Of a DNA stretch of 18,531 nt, positions 6,183-13,783 are shown one piece after another. The first letter of the stretch is position 1. Each line of letters starts with the position of its first letter. The translations under genes were made by a program, and so were the position numbers. Origin of the DNA: a bacterium (GTDB lineage Bacteria; Patescibacteriota; CPR2; UBA1875; JAJYID01). Under the pieces are notes generated by a model that made no database searches, was not told the DNA's origin, and saw only the letters and a list, made by a program, of their open reading frames with translations. Location of the stretch: NCBI GenBank assembly GCA_021823605.1, contig JAKANV010000006.1, forward strand, positions 1 through 18,531, read 5' to 3'.

Positions 6183-6254
6183 TTGTATAGCATAAGTGTA
6201 TACTATAACTTATCCACAGGTCAAGACTTTTGTATACTATAAACTAGTATACAA
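6183..6254 (-). promoter_or_regulatory. lexA promoter with repeated candidate LexA operators
   Basis: The plus strand holds three copies of TGTATA(C/G)(T/C)ATAA, at 6184-6194, 6197-6207 and 6231-6241. The third is the left arm of a 25-bp inverted repeat: TTGTATACTA (6230-6239), a five-base centre, and TAGTATACAA (6245-6254), all ten arm positions matching. On the minus strand a likely promoter, TTGACC (6224-6219), 16 bases, TATACA (6202-6197), lies among these sites, with a second TGC-TATACA at 6192-6184. The motif is not the E. coli CTGT-N8-ACAG nor the Bacillus GAAC-N4-GTTC box. It is assigned to LexA only because of its position. Confidence 0.65.
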
Positions 6255-6257
6255 GCT

Positions 6258-6281
6258 AAAAAATTAAGCGAGAACCACTCG
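6258..6281 (-). terminator. Weak intrinsic terminator after the coiled-coil gene
   Basis: On the minus strand CGAG (6281-6278) and CTCG (6272-6269) pair around a five-base loop, followed after four bases by TTTTTT (6263-6258). The stem is short, so termination may be partial. The T-run lies just beside the lexA operator. Confidence 0.35.
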
Positions 6282-6309
6282 ATTCGGAGAAAATATTTTA
6301 GAGTTAAAA

Positions 6310-6762
6310 CTACCTACTTTGTGCGTTTTGAATGCTTCTTTCCAAGCTTTCGGAAAAAACATTTAGGAGAAATTGGTAGTCATTTAGTTGAGAATTAGTA
6401 TGAAATGTATCCCAAGCTTTTTCTGCCCTATCTTTATCTTTAGCATCTGTAATATCACCGATTTTTTGGCGAGCTTCGGTTGCCTTTGCAGCATCAAATG
6501 TACCAACCTTCACATCTCCCGGAGGAGTAAAGGAGTTGATTGCGGCCTTATATGCAATCGCCGTTTTTTCAACATTCGTAAAACTGCTCTTCGTGTCTTC
6601 CAAATCCTTCTTTGCTTTGCCTATTTCCCCTTGAGCATTATTTCTCTCTTGTTCCAGAGAAGTAACCTTGCCGTTTAAGTTAAAATACTGATAACCAAAG
6701 TACCCTGCTGCTCCTAAAAGTAGAACAGCGATAACGCTAATAATTATTGCATAAATCTTCAT
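6310..6762 (-). CDS. Membrane-anchored coiled-coil protein, unknown function
   Basis: The 150-residue protein starts with a single hydrophobic segment (about 4-27, IYAIIISVIAVLLLGAAGYFGY) with a short basic N-terminus, so most of it should lie outside the membrane. A coiled-coil heptad region follows (about 28-65, NGKVTSLEQERNNAQGEIGK), then a helical C-terminal part with the conserved-looking DKDRAEKAWDTFH and LLNVFSESLERSI. I recognise no family. The ATG at 6762 has a near-perfect ribosome site, AAAGGAGGG, and its own promoter. It follows the C39-like peptidase gene, another exported protein, and may act with it at the cell surface; this is inference only. Confidence 0.75.
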   Translation of the reverse strand: MKIYAIIISVIAVLLLGAAGYFGYQYFNLNGKVTSLEQERNNAQGEIGKAKKDLEDTKSSFTNVEKTAIAYKAAINSFTPPGDVKVGTFDAAKATEARQKIGDITDAKDKDRAEKAWDTFHTNSQLNDYQFLLNVFSESLERSIQNAQSR

Positions 6763-6785
6763 GAACCCTCCTTTTAATTGGCTTT

Positions 6786-6814
6786 ATTATAACTCTATCG
6801 CTATTTCGTGACAA
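6786..6814 (-). promoter_or_regulatory. Promoter of the coiled-coil gene
   Basis: TTGTCA (6814-6809), 17 bases and TATAAT (6791-6786) on the minus strand make a near-consensus promoter that overlaps the last codons of the C39-like peptidase gene. The start near 6779 leaves a 17-base leader containing AAAGGAGGG. Confidence 0.7.
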
Positions 6815-7559
6815 TAACCATCTCTCGCCCTTGGCCCATTTTCGGAGCTTGAGCGTCAATAGCTGAGAAAAGAATATCCCAAGAATACTGAATGCTCTCA
6901 CCGCGAATACCGGCATCATTGGCAATGACATTTTGGGCGTTATAACCTTTGAGGACTAAGATGTGATAGACGGAAACTGGCCCGTAATTCGGATTTTTGA
7001 GAGAGTGCGTCATGACCGGCACCATTACTGGATGTCCGGCGGATATCTCACGCTTAATGTCGTCCTTCGTGACATTTTTGAAAGTCTGGTATTTGTAACC
7101 GTAGTACTGCTGCATAAATTGGCCCAATTTTTCGATTGATAAATCAGGTTCCTTGCCATAATTTTTGACCTGCCAAGACTTCATGGCAAGCATCTCATCA
7201 TTGGCAAGTTGTGGTGTGATGACTGTGCTGCCATTAAATGTAAGCTGCCCTTCCAAAAAGTAGTGGTACATCAGCGCCGCTGCCTCTTCGCAAGATTCTT
7301 CGTGAATGTTTAAGTTATTTAACGGACCTTGAAGGGTATATGGAACGGACAACACGGCCGAATCTTTAATAACAACCGGATTCTCTATTGGCTTTGGCTG
7401 AACAGAAACAGTCGGGGCTTTCGTCTCACTTTTTACCTCAGGTTTTTTCTTCCCTTTATTTGCACTATAAAAAAATACAACTAAGATTAAAAACGTTGCA
7501 AAAACGATCAAACCCCAAGCCTTTTTTCTATAATTGTTTTTTCTTTTCCTCAAAACCAT
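6801..7559 (-). CDS. Exported C39-like peptidase-domain protein
   Basis: The 252-residue protein has a basic N-terminus (RKRKNNYRKK), one hydrophobic segment (about 15-32), a low-complexity linker rich in K, P and V, and a papain-like C39-type domain from about residue 68 to the end. Likely catalytic residues are the Cys in HEESCEEAA (near 89), the His in VYHILVLKGY and the Asp in IANDAG. Members of this group are cysteine peptidases or transglutaminase-like proteins; the substrate is unknown, and cell-wall or surface protein processing is a guess. The segment most likely acts as an uncleaved anchor, because no signal peptidase site is obvious. The ATG at 7559 has an AAGG that is too close to be a good ribosome site, and a promoter lies immediately upstream. 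Confidence 0.8.
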   Translation of the reverse strand: MVLRKRKNNYRKKAWGLIVFATFLILVVFFYSANKGKKKPEVKSETKAPTVSVQPKPIENPVVIKDSAVLSVPYTLQGPLNNLNIHEESCEEAAALMYHYFLEGQLTFNGSTVITPQLANDEMLAMKSWQVKNYGKEPDLSIEKLGQFMQQYYGYKYQTFKNVTKDDIKREISAGHPVMVPVMTHSLKNPNYGPVSVYHILVLKGYNAQNVIANDAGIRGESIQYSWDILFSAIDAQAPKMGQGREMVIVTK

Positions 7560-7579
7560 CCTTAAATTTAGGTTTGAGT

Positions 7580-7608
7580 ATTTTATAATAGAACCCTTCG
7601 AATATCAA
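7580..7608 (-). promoter_or_regulatory. Promoter of the C39-like peptidase gene
   Basis: In the 55-base gap after yajQ the minus strand has TTGATA (7608-7603), a 17-base spacer and TAAAAT (7585-7580). It predicts a start near 7573 and a leader of about 14 bases. Confidence 0.5.
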
Positions 7609-7614
7609 TATAAA

Positions 7615-8118
7615 TTACCGATAATTCGTGAATTGCAGCGGAATATCAATCGATTCGTCAGACCTAAGCGTCGACATTATTCCCTGTAAATCATCTTTTG
7701 ATCCGGATGAAACACGGACAGTATCACCCTGAACTTGAGCTTTTGCCTTCGGATATATCTCCCGGATTTTCTTTGTAATCTTCTTCGCCTTTTCAGTATC
7801 CATACCTTTTTTAAAAATAATCTTTTGGCGGATTCTGTCACCAGAGGCGTATTCTTTCGCGCTCGTTTTGTCTAAAATTTTAAGTGAAAGTCCACGTTTG
7901 ACCATTTTCGATTCAATGATGTCTACCATTGCGTCGACTTTGTAGTCTGAATCTGCCAAAAGAACCAGACCTTTTTTATCCTCATCAAATTCAATACTAG
8001 AGTCTGTGCCCTTAAAATCATATCTTTGGGAAATCTCCCTTTTTGTCTGGTCGAGTGCGTTCGTCATCTCCATCATGTCGAAGTCGCTCTCAATATCAAA
8101 TGAAAAATCTTTTGCCAT
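7615..8118 (-). CDS. yajQ: YajQ family nucleotide-binding protein
   Basis: The 167-residue protein matches the YajQ/DUF520 family throughout: FSFDIESDFDMMEMTNALDQ at the start, then REISQRYDFKGTDSSIEF, a central RQKIIFKKGM, and a C-terminal VQGDTVRVSSGSKDDLQGIM. Family members have two ferredoxin-like repeats, bind nucleotides or RNA, and in some bacteria bind cyclic di-GMP. I chose the ATG at 8118 rather than an in-frame TTG at 8121, because AGGAG sits six bases upstream of the ATG and the family begins with this methionine. That ribosome site overlaps the stop codon of the RodZ-like gene, so the genes are coupled. The length is normal. Confidence 0.93.
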   Translation of the reverse strand: MAKDFSFDIESDFDMMEMTNALDQTKREISQRYDFKGTDSSIEFDEDKKGLVLLADSDYKVDAMVDIIESKMVKRGLSLKILDKTSAKEYASGDRIRQKIIFKKGMDTEKAKKITKKIREIYPKAKAQVQGDTVRVSSGSKDDLQGIMSTLRSDESIDIPLQFTNYR

Positions 8119-8127
8119 CAAATTCTC

Positions 8128-9087
8128 CTATTTTGAAAACTTCTTATTTTGTATCACCTGGGCTTCTTTTCCCATCGGCCCAAGATCTTTTCCATTTAGA
8201 ATAATTTTCGTACTGCCGGCATTATTTGTCGAGATAACAAAGTCATTTTTGGCATAAAATACCTGAGTCGAACCGGCAAGCATCACACCGGAAACATTTA
8301 GTTTCTCGCCATCGCGGATGATATCCACCGTTGCCGGGTGCGGCCCAATGGCCACTTTTAGCTCAACCGGATAAATGGTCCTATCAACCGTTGCGGTTGT
8401 GAGCGGCAGTTTCGCTGAAATTTTCCGTTCAACATTAGTCTCCCTGTCCATCTTGTTTTTCGCTTTAATATCTAGGATGTTCACTCCGTCCTGCAAACTG
8501 ACTCTTTCCTTGAATGAACCATTATCATCTGTCCCGACCTTGACATCATTGATATATAGGTCGGCCTCTCTGTCGGTTTGACCTTCGACATAAACATAAT
8601 CGTCAGTAACATTTAAGTTCTCAGCTGGACTCTTTACAGTCAATGTCGGCGGAGCGGTCAGAATCTTTACCTGCCAGCCGATGAAGAAAAGAACCGCGAA
8701 AACGGCTAAGGCCGAACTGACCAAAATCATTTTCTTCGGCGTCACGACCAGTTTAGGCTTTTTCAGTGTCGGTTTGGCTTTCGGTGTCGGGTTCTTGACC
8801 ATTTTCACCTTTTTCTCCAGGCCTCTTTCTTTATTATATAGGCTCAATATCTTCTTAGGATTTAAGCCCAAAAATGTCGCATAATTTTTAATGAAGCCCT
8901 GGGTATAGACATCTGGCGGAAGTTTCGGATAGTTTCCGTCCTCAATATTTTTAATATGACGGGCCGGAATCTTGGTCGCTTTCTCAACATCCTTTATATC
9001 CAAATGGAGCGAATTTCGCTTCTTTGCGAGCTTTTCGCCTAGAGATTCCCTCTCTGAAATAGTAGTTCTTATAAACGCCGGTGTCAT
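8128..9087 (-). CDS. RodZ-like HTH membrane protein with an extra Ig-like segment
   Basis: The 319-residue protein has four parts. First is an N-terminal HTH_25-type helix-turn-helix (about 16-85; SLGEKLAKKRNSLHLDIKDV, IPARHIKNIEDGNY, YTQGFIKNYATFLGL). Next are a lysine/proline linker and one membrane helix (about 118-141). Third is an Ig-like or glucodextranase-B-like segment (about 146-212; LTVKSPAENLNVTDDYVYVEGQ). Last is a DUF4115-like C-terminal domain (about 235-305). RodZ links the MreB cytoskeleton to the cell wall machinery in rods. No MreB gene is seen here, and the Ig-like insert is absent from E. coli RodZ, so the name is only by similarity. Its ATG overlaps the ftsK stop (ATGA) and it is followed closely by yajQ. 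Confidence 0.85.
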   Translation of the reverse strand: MTPAFIRTTISERESLGEKLAKKRNSLHLDIKDVEKATKIPARHIKNIEDGNYPKLPPDVYTQGFIKNYATFLGLNPKKILSLYNKERGLEKKVKMVKNPTPKAKPTLKKPKLVVTPKKMILVSSALAVFAVLFFIGWQVKILTAPPTLTVKSPAENLNVTDDYVYVEGQTDREADLYINDVKVGTDDNGSFKERVSLQDGVNILDIKAKNKMDRETNVERKISAKLPLTTATVDRTIYPVELKVAIGPHPATVDIIRDGEKLNVSGVMLAGSTQVFYAKNDFVISTNNAGSTKIILNGKDLGPMGKEAQVIQNKKFSK

Positions 9088-11174
9088 AGTGCCGCTTCTT
9101 CTTCCTCTCTCTCATCAATAATTTCTGAAATGTCGCTGATAAGAACATCTCTCGGCCTCGAGCCATCCGCCGGTCCGACCACTCCTCTTTCCTCAAGTAA
9201 ATCCAGTAGTCGCGCTGCTCTGGCATAACCAATCCTAAGCCGTCTCTGCAGTAGCGATGAAGATGCTTTGTTTGAGCGAATAACACAGTCAACCGCATCA
9301 AGGAAGAGATCATCGTCCGGCACATCAAAGTCTCCGCCCTTGACTCCGCCAACTTTTTGTTCCAAAACTTCCTTGTTATATTCAGGACTGCCATTTGCCT
9401 TTACAAAATCTGTCACACCCTTTACTTCCTTTTCTGCAATGAATGTTCCCTGGATTCTCTTCGGTTTTGAAAACTCAGCCGAAGTGAAAAGCATGTCACC
9501 ATTTCCAAGCAACTTTTCCGCACCAGACTGATCGAGAATTGTACGCGAGTCAACCTGTGAAGCCACCGAAAAGGCAATTCTGGTCACAATGTTTGCTTTA
9601 ATAAGTCCTGTAATAACGTCGACACTTGGCCGCTGAGTCGCCAAAACCAGATGGATACCAACCGCACGAGCCATTTGCGCTAGTCTGCAAATCAAGCCTT
9701 CCACTTCTTTATTAGCTACCGCCATAATGTCGGCAAGCTCGTCGATGACTATCACGATGTAAGGCATTCCTTCTTTACCCTTGATAGTATTGTAATCGTT
9801 GATGTTTCTTTTCCCAGCACCTTGCAAAAGTTGATAACGTCTTTCCATCTCAATAATCGCCCACTTCAGCGCAGACACGGTCTTTTCTGGCTCAACTATT
9901 ACCGGCGCCAAAAGGTGAGGCAAATCATTATAAAGTGATAGTTCAACTCTTTTTGGATCGACTAAAATTAGTTTCAACTCATTAGGCGAATTCTGATACA
10001 GAAGACTAAGTAGCAACGAATTAATAGATACGGACTTACCCGAACCAGTCGAACCAGCAATAAGCAAATGCGGCATCCTGGTAATATCAGCAATCTGCGG
10101 ATGTCCGGAAACATCTAGACCCAAAACAACAGAAAGTTTAGAACGGCGATTTTTGAAGGTTTCGCTTGTTAAAATATTTTTAAGCCGGACTGTCGCCGCT
10201 TTTTGATTTGGTATTTCTACACCAACTAAAGATTTACCCGGAATCGGCGCCTCGATACGTATCGGATGAGCCGCTAGAGATAATGCCAAATCACGATCAA
10301 GATTAGTAATTTTAGATAGTTTAACGCCGTCTGAAGGTTTCAAAGTATACTGCGTTACCGTCGGGCCAACATTTACATCACGCATCGCAACGTCAATGTT
10401 GAACTTGGCTAGAGTTTCCTGAATAACGGCTGCGTTCTGTTTCACATTTCCGCTATCAGCCTTAGTTGTAGCATCTTCGAGTAAATCAATCGACGGTAGT
10501 TTCCAGTCCTTGTCATCCCCAACCATCATGACTTCCGGCTCTTTAGCCTCAGGTTTCATGCCTTTCCCGGAAATACTTTTTGCTACAGCCACGCCTTCAT
10601 TGATTTTAATATTTTCCTTTGGCTTCTTGCCTTCACCTTCCTCATCTGTTTTCTTAAAGAATGAAATTATGTCACGGATAGAGGTGTCGGTAGCAAGTAA
10701 AAATCCGACAATAAATGTCGCTGTGAAAACCAAAAATGAAATAGGGGCATTAAAAATTTTCAAAATCTGGGTTACCAAGACAGAACCAATCATCCCCCCA
10801 CCGTGGTCTTTTTTCAGTCCGTCAAAGATAATCTGGAACATTCCAGAGAGAGAAATGACAGAAATACCGAGTCCAGAAACAGAGATTTTATTTACCGGAT
10901 ATCTTTCCGGGAAGAAAAGACAGTAACCGATGCCGATTAGGATAAGTGGCATCAGATAGCTTACAAAACCGAAAACATCTTTAAAGCTTGCGAAAATCTT
11001 TACAGCCCATGCACCGCCGAAGTTAAATGCTCCAGCAAGAAGAATCACGGCGAGGATAAAAAAACCAACTGCAACTATCTCACCAACTATTTTCGGGTTT
11101 AGTGTTGGCAAATCATTCTGCTTTTTCTTATTAGTTGACCCCTTCGGCCTGCCTGGTTTTCTATGTCGTGCCAT
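9084..11174 (-). CDS. ftsK: DNA translocase FtsK/SpoIIIE
   Basis: The 696-residue protein has a basic N-terminus and four membrane helices (about 31-51, 68-88, 97-117, 143-161). A short linker is followed by the alpha/beta motor domain with Walker A GSTGSGKS (374-381) and Walker B IVIVIDELAD (473-482), then a winged-helix gamma domain (about 622-685; SLLQRRLRIGYARAARLLDLLE). FtsK pumps chromosomal DNA through the closing septum and helps dimer resolution. It is far shorter than the 1329-residue E. coli protein because the linker is minimal, as in many small genomes. The first gene of the ftsK-RodZ-like-yajQ unit, it has a TATAAT seven bases before its ATG and no ribosome site, suggesting a leaderless start. 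Confidence 0.95.
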   Translation of the reverse strand: MARHRKPGRPKGSTNKKKQNDLPTLNPKIVGEIVAVGFFILAVILLAGAFNFGGAWAVKIFASFKDVFGFVSYLMPLILIGIGYCLFFPERYPVNKISVSGLGISVISLSGMFQIIFDGLKKDHGGGMIGSVLVTQILKIFNAPISFLVFTATFIVGFLLATDTSIRDIISFFKKTDEEGEGKKPKENIKINEGVAVAKSISGKGMKPEAKEPEVMMVGDDKDWKLPSIDLLEDATTKADSGNVKQNAAVIQETLAKFNIDVAMRDVNVGPTVTQYTLKPSDGVKLSKITNLDRDLALSLAAHPIRIEAPIPGKSLVGVEIPNQKAATVRLKNILTSETFKNRRSKLSVVLGLDVSGHPQIADITRMPHLLIAGSTGSGKSVSINSLLLSLLYQNSPNELKLILVDPKRVELSLYNDLPHLLAPVIVEPEKTVSALKWAIIEMERRYQLLQGAGKRNINDYNTIKGKEGMPYIVIVIDELADIMAVANKEVEGLICRLAQMARAVGIHLVLATQRPSVDVITGLIKANIVTRIAFSVASQVDSRTILDQSGAEKLLGNGDMLFTSAEFSKPKRIQGTFIAEKEVKGVTDFVKANGSPEYNKEVLEQKVGGVKGGDFDVPDDDLFLDAVDCVIRSNKASSSLLQRRLRIGYARAARLLDLLEERGVVGPADGSRPRDVLISDISEIIDEREEEEAAL

Positions 11175-11181
11175 ATCTTAC

Positions 11182-11210
11182 ATTATAACGGATTGTTACA
11201 ATTGTTTGAA
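11182..11210 (-). promoter_or_regulatory. Promoter of the ftsK unit
   Basis: On the minus strand TTCAAA (11210-11205), 17 bases and a perfect TATAAT (11187-11182) lie in the 44-base gap after the RNase J gene. Only seven bases separate the -10 box from the ATG. The gap also has an imperfect inverted repeat, TAACGATT with AATCCGTTA, flanking the spacer, which could be a regulator site or chance. Confidence 0.5.
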
Positions 11211-11218
11211 TCGTTATT

Positions 11219-13009
11219 TTACACTTCTATGAGAACTGCTATAACCATCGGACTTCGCTTCGTGTGGCTATAGAGATATGAGCTAACCTGATCGCGAATT
11301 CTAAGCTTCATCTTTGTCCAATCCGGTACAGGCTCACCGTCACGCCTTGCCATCAGTTTCTTGACCTCATTTCTGGCATTGTTCACCAACTGTTCATTTT
11401 CTCGCATATAGATAAAGCCGCGAGAAATAATATCCGGTGAAGTCAGCAGTTTTCCGGTTTTCTTATCAACCGTACAAATGACAACGAACATACCTTCAGT
11501 CGCCATTACTTTACGGTCACGGAGGACTATTTCTCCAACATCACCGATGCCAAGTCCGTCAACCAAAACCACGCCGTTTGCAACTTTCTTGTCAGCTTTT
11601 ACAACTTTGTCATTAGCGACCTCAAGTACGTCACCATTGTCCAAAACAAAAGTATTTTCTTTTGGAATGCCGATGCTTTGTGCCAGTTGTGCGTGATGAA
11701 CCAAGTGATGAACTTCACCATGCCAAGGAACTAAATACTTTGGGCGAACAAGTTCCATCATCAGCTTAAGTTCTTCCTGGCCCGGATGTCCGGTAACATG
11801 AGTTCTGGAACCATTCTTCTCGTCGAATATTACTTCAGCGCCTCTTCGGAAAAGGTCATCTACAACTGCCGTAATAGACGATTCGTTTCCCGGAATCGGA
11901 GAAGATGAGTAGACAACAGTGTCTCCTTTTCCTATTTTAATCTGTTTGTGTTCGCCACGAGCCATTCTCGATAACGCTGCCATTGCCTCGCCCTGCGAAC
12001 CAGTACTCATAACAACAACTTTATTCGGCGCATACGTGTTTATATCCTGGATTTTCATAGCAATCCCCTGAGGAATCTTTAGATATCCAAGTCGAACAGC
12101 TACTTCGATATTTCGAAGCAGGCTTCTGCCGGAGAAAGCAATTTTTCGATGATGTTTTGCGGCGGCATTTATAACCAGCTGGATTCTGTTAATCTGAGAT
12201 GCAAATGACGCAACAATTATTCTTCCCTGCGCGTTTTCAAAGATATTATCGAATGTCCCTGCAATAGTCCTTTCACTGATTGAAAAGCCGGGAATCTCAG
12301 AGTTTGTACTATCTGAAAGTAATGCCAAAACACCTTCATCACCTAGTTTGGATAACTTAGAAATATCAGTTTTTCTCCCGTCAACCGGTGAATGGTCAAA
12401 TCGAAAGTCTCCTGTGTAGACGACCCTTCCGGCCGGTGTGTTTAGAACTATTCCAACTGCATCCGGAATAGAGTGGGCTACTCTGAACCATTCAATTTCA
12501 AAGACTCCAAGCTTTAGCTTATCCTTATCTGGATCTATGACGTTTAGTTTCAGTCCTTTGCCCTGAGGATGCTCGCTCATTTTCGCTTCGATAAGTCCGC
12601 AAGTCAGTTTTGGTGCATAAATCGGAGCATTTATCTGAGGCATAATAAATGGAATGCCTCCGATGTGGTCCTCATGTCCGTGAGTAATCAAAACACCACG
12701 GATTTTGTCTTTTTTATCCTGCAAATACGAAATATCAGGAATCAAATAGTCGATTCCCAGCATATCTCCGTCAGGAAAGTTGAAACCGATGTCAACAATG
12801 ACGATATCGTTTTCATACTCATAGACGGTCATGTTCTTACCAACTTCGCCCAAACCTCCGAGAGGGATAATTTTTGGCTTTCCCTTTCCTCCGGCCTGTG
12901 GCATCGAAGCCTGCATAACGGTTTCATTTTTAGTTTTAATATTTTTTTGTTTGATAGCTATATCATGAGCCATCGGTTGTTTTCTTCTGGGTTTGTTCTT
13001 TGTGTTCAT
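11219..13009 (-). CDS. rnj: Ribonuclease J
   Basis: The 596-residue metallo-beta-lactamase/beta-CASP enzyme shows HGHEDH (110-115), H179 in AHSIPDA, D201 in TGDFRFD, the beta-CASP stretch with SDSTN (232-236), HVTGHPG (404-410), and H430 in VPWHGEVHH. A C-terminal domain follows, ending PMVIAVLIEV. RNase J combines 5'-to-3' exonuclease and endonuclease activity in mRNA decay and rRNA maturation. The first 45 residues are a basic, lysine- and methionine-rich extension upstream of the usual family start (KPKIIPLGGLGEVGKN); starts at codons 13, 32 or 36 are possible. The ATG at 13009 is favoured by a promoter just upstream. With PNPase nearby, this supplies the main RNA-decay nucleases. Confidence 0.95.
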   Translation of the reverse strand: MNTKNKPRRKQPMAHDIAIKQKNIKTKNETVMQASMPQAGGKGKPKIIPLGGLGEVGKNMTVYEYENDIVIVDIGFNFPDGDMLGIDYLIPDISYLQDKKDKIRGVLITHGHEDHIGGIPFIMPQINAPIYAPKLTCGLIEAKMSEHPQGKGLKLNVIDPDKDKLKLGVFEIEWFRVAHSIPDAVGIVLNTPAGRVVYTGDFRFDHSPVDGRKTDISKLSKLGDEGVLALLSDSTNSEIPGFSISERTIAGTFDNIFENAQGRIIVASFASQINRIQLVINAAAKHHRKIAFSGRSLLRNIEVAVRLGYLKIPQGIAMKIQDINTYAPNKVVVMSTGSQGEAMAALSRMARGEHKQIKIGKGDTVVYSSSPIPGNESSITAVVDDLFRRGAEVIFDEKNGSRTHVTGHPGQEELKLMMELVRPKYLVPWHGEVHHLVHHAQLAQSIGIPKENTFVLDNGDVLEVANDKVVKADKKVANGVVLVDGLGIGDVGEIVLRDRKVMATEGMFVVICTVDKKTGKLLTSPDIISRGFIYMRENEQLVNNARNEVKKLMARRDGEPVPDWTKMKLRIRDQVSSYLYSHTKRSPMVIAVLIEV

Positions 13010-13018
13010 TTTGTTAAT

Positions 13019-13047
13019 TTTATATTTCCTTTCTGCCCACTTTTAAA
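13019..13047 (-). promoter_or_regulatory. Possible promoter of the RNase J gene
   Basis: TTTAAA (13047-13042), 17 bases and TATAAA (13024-13019) on the minus strand, with TAAAAT overlapping at 13022-13017. Either -10 box places the start within a few bases of the ATG at 13009. The only ribosome-site-like sequence, AAAGGAAA, lies about 14 bases upstream and overlaps this -10 region, which again suggests a leaderless message. Confidence 0.4.
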
Positions 13048-13071
13048 GCGGGACTTTAGAGTTCTTAATTT

Positions 13072-13716
13072 TTAAATTAATTTTTGTTGTTCTTGTTTAT
13101 TGTCGTTATTATCTGCGTTTTCTTCGTCAATTTTCTTTATAATCTTTGGAATTTTATTGAAATCAGTTTGTAATGTTTCCTTCATACCGCCGTTATAAAG
13201 CGCTACAGCAGGATGATAAAGCGCGAGAAATACTTGTTTTCGCCCGTTGAAATCTTTTCTGAATGCATTTCCATGGCTTTTGGATATCTGTAATGTCGGG
13301 AAAAATCTATTCATGGCATGCCTGCCTAGAAATACTATTAGCTTTGGGTCAATAAGTTCAATTTGCTTCTTGAGATATGGCCAGCAAACCTCAGCTTCTT
13401 CCGGCTTCGGATCGCGGTTATCCGGCGGCCTGTGTTTTAAAACATTCGCAATATATACATCTTTGCGCTGCCAGCCCAAACCTTCAATTAATTCGGTAAG
13501 TAGCTGTCCGGCGCGACCGACAAACGGTTCGCCTTGCAAGTCCTCGTCTTTCCCGGGTGCTTCGCCGATAAACATTACTTCGGCATTCTCGTTACCAACT
13601 CCCGGCACATCCTTCGTTTTGGTTTTATATAAAGCACATCGTTCGCACTTTGAAACGAGCTCATTAATTGCTGATAAATCACCAGCACTGCCAATATTTT
13701 CCTCGGTTATTTTCAT
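13072..13716 (-). CDS. udg: Family-4 type uracil-DNA glycosylase
   Basis: The 214-residue protein has the family-4 UDG motifs: GEAPGKDED (51-59), GEPFVGRAGQLL (62-73), NVLKHRPPDNRDPKPEE (91-107), LGRHAMNRF (130-138) and HPAVAL (168-173). It removes uracil from DNA as the first step of base excision repair. Family members hold a [4Fe-4S] cluster through four cysteines. Here C24, C27 and C111 are present, but the third position, normally Cys in the K-C-R-P-P motif, is His95 (codon CAC). The C-terminal 20 residues are Asn/Gln/Asp-rich and probably disordered. It has a strong promoter of its own and lies upstream of the RNase J gene. No ribosome site is obvious before the ATG at 13716. Confidence 0.92.
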   Translation of the reverse strand: MKITEENIGSAGDLSAINELVSKCERCALYKTKTKDVPGVGNENAEVMFIGEAPGKDEDLQGEPFVGRAGQLLTELIEGLGWQRKDVYIANVLKHRPPDNRDPKPEEAEVCWPYLKKQIELIDPKLIVFLGRHAMNRFFPTLQISKSHGNAFRKDFNGRKQVFLALYHPAVALYNGGMKETLQTDFNKIPKIIKKIDEENADNNDNKQEQQKLI

Positions 13717-13751
13717 TTATAAATATTTGAGAACTTCAAAACGTTGGAACC

Positions 13752-13780
13752 ATGTTAGCACACATTGGCCCAAATGTCAA
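13752..13780 (-). promoter_or_regulatory. Promoter of the uracil-DNA glycosylase gene
   Basis: A consensus TTGACA (13780-13775), 17 bases and TAACAT (13757-13752) with an upstream TGC that makes it an extended -10. The -35 box lies only four bases beyond the stop of the 102-residue membrane protein gene. Initiation near 13745 gives a leader of about 29 bases. Confidence 0.7.
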
Positions 13781-13783
13781 TGA

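Noticed and set aside
8128..11174. Recoded TGA codons as in Gracilibacteria/SR1
   Set aside because: Several genes end in TGA at coupled ATGA/GTGA junctions where family ends are expected, and no in-frame TGA interrupts a conserved gene.
12569..13075. Plus-strand open frame of 168 codons opposite the RNase J gene
   Set aside because: It is antisense to a well-conserved enzyme, has no recognisable domain, and its composition is what the complementary strand would give.
13247..13783. Plus-strand open frame of 178 codons opposite the uracil-DNA glycosylase
   Set aside because: It is antisense to a clear enzyme and the UDG promoter, with no ribosome site or known motif.
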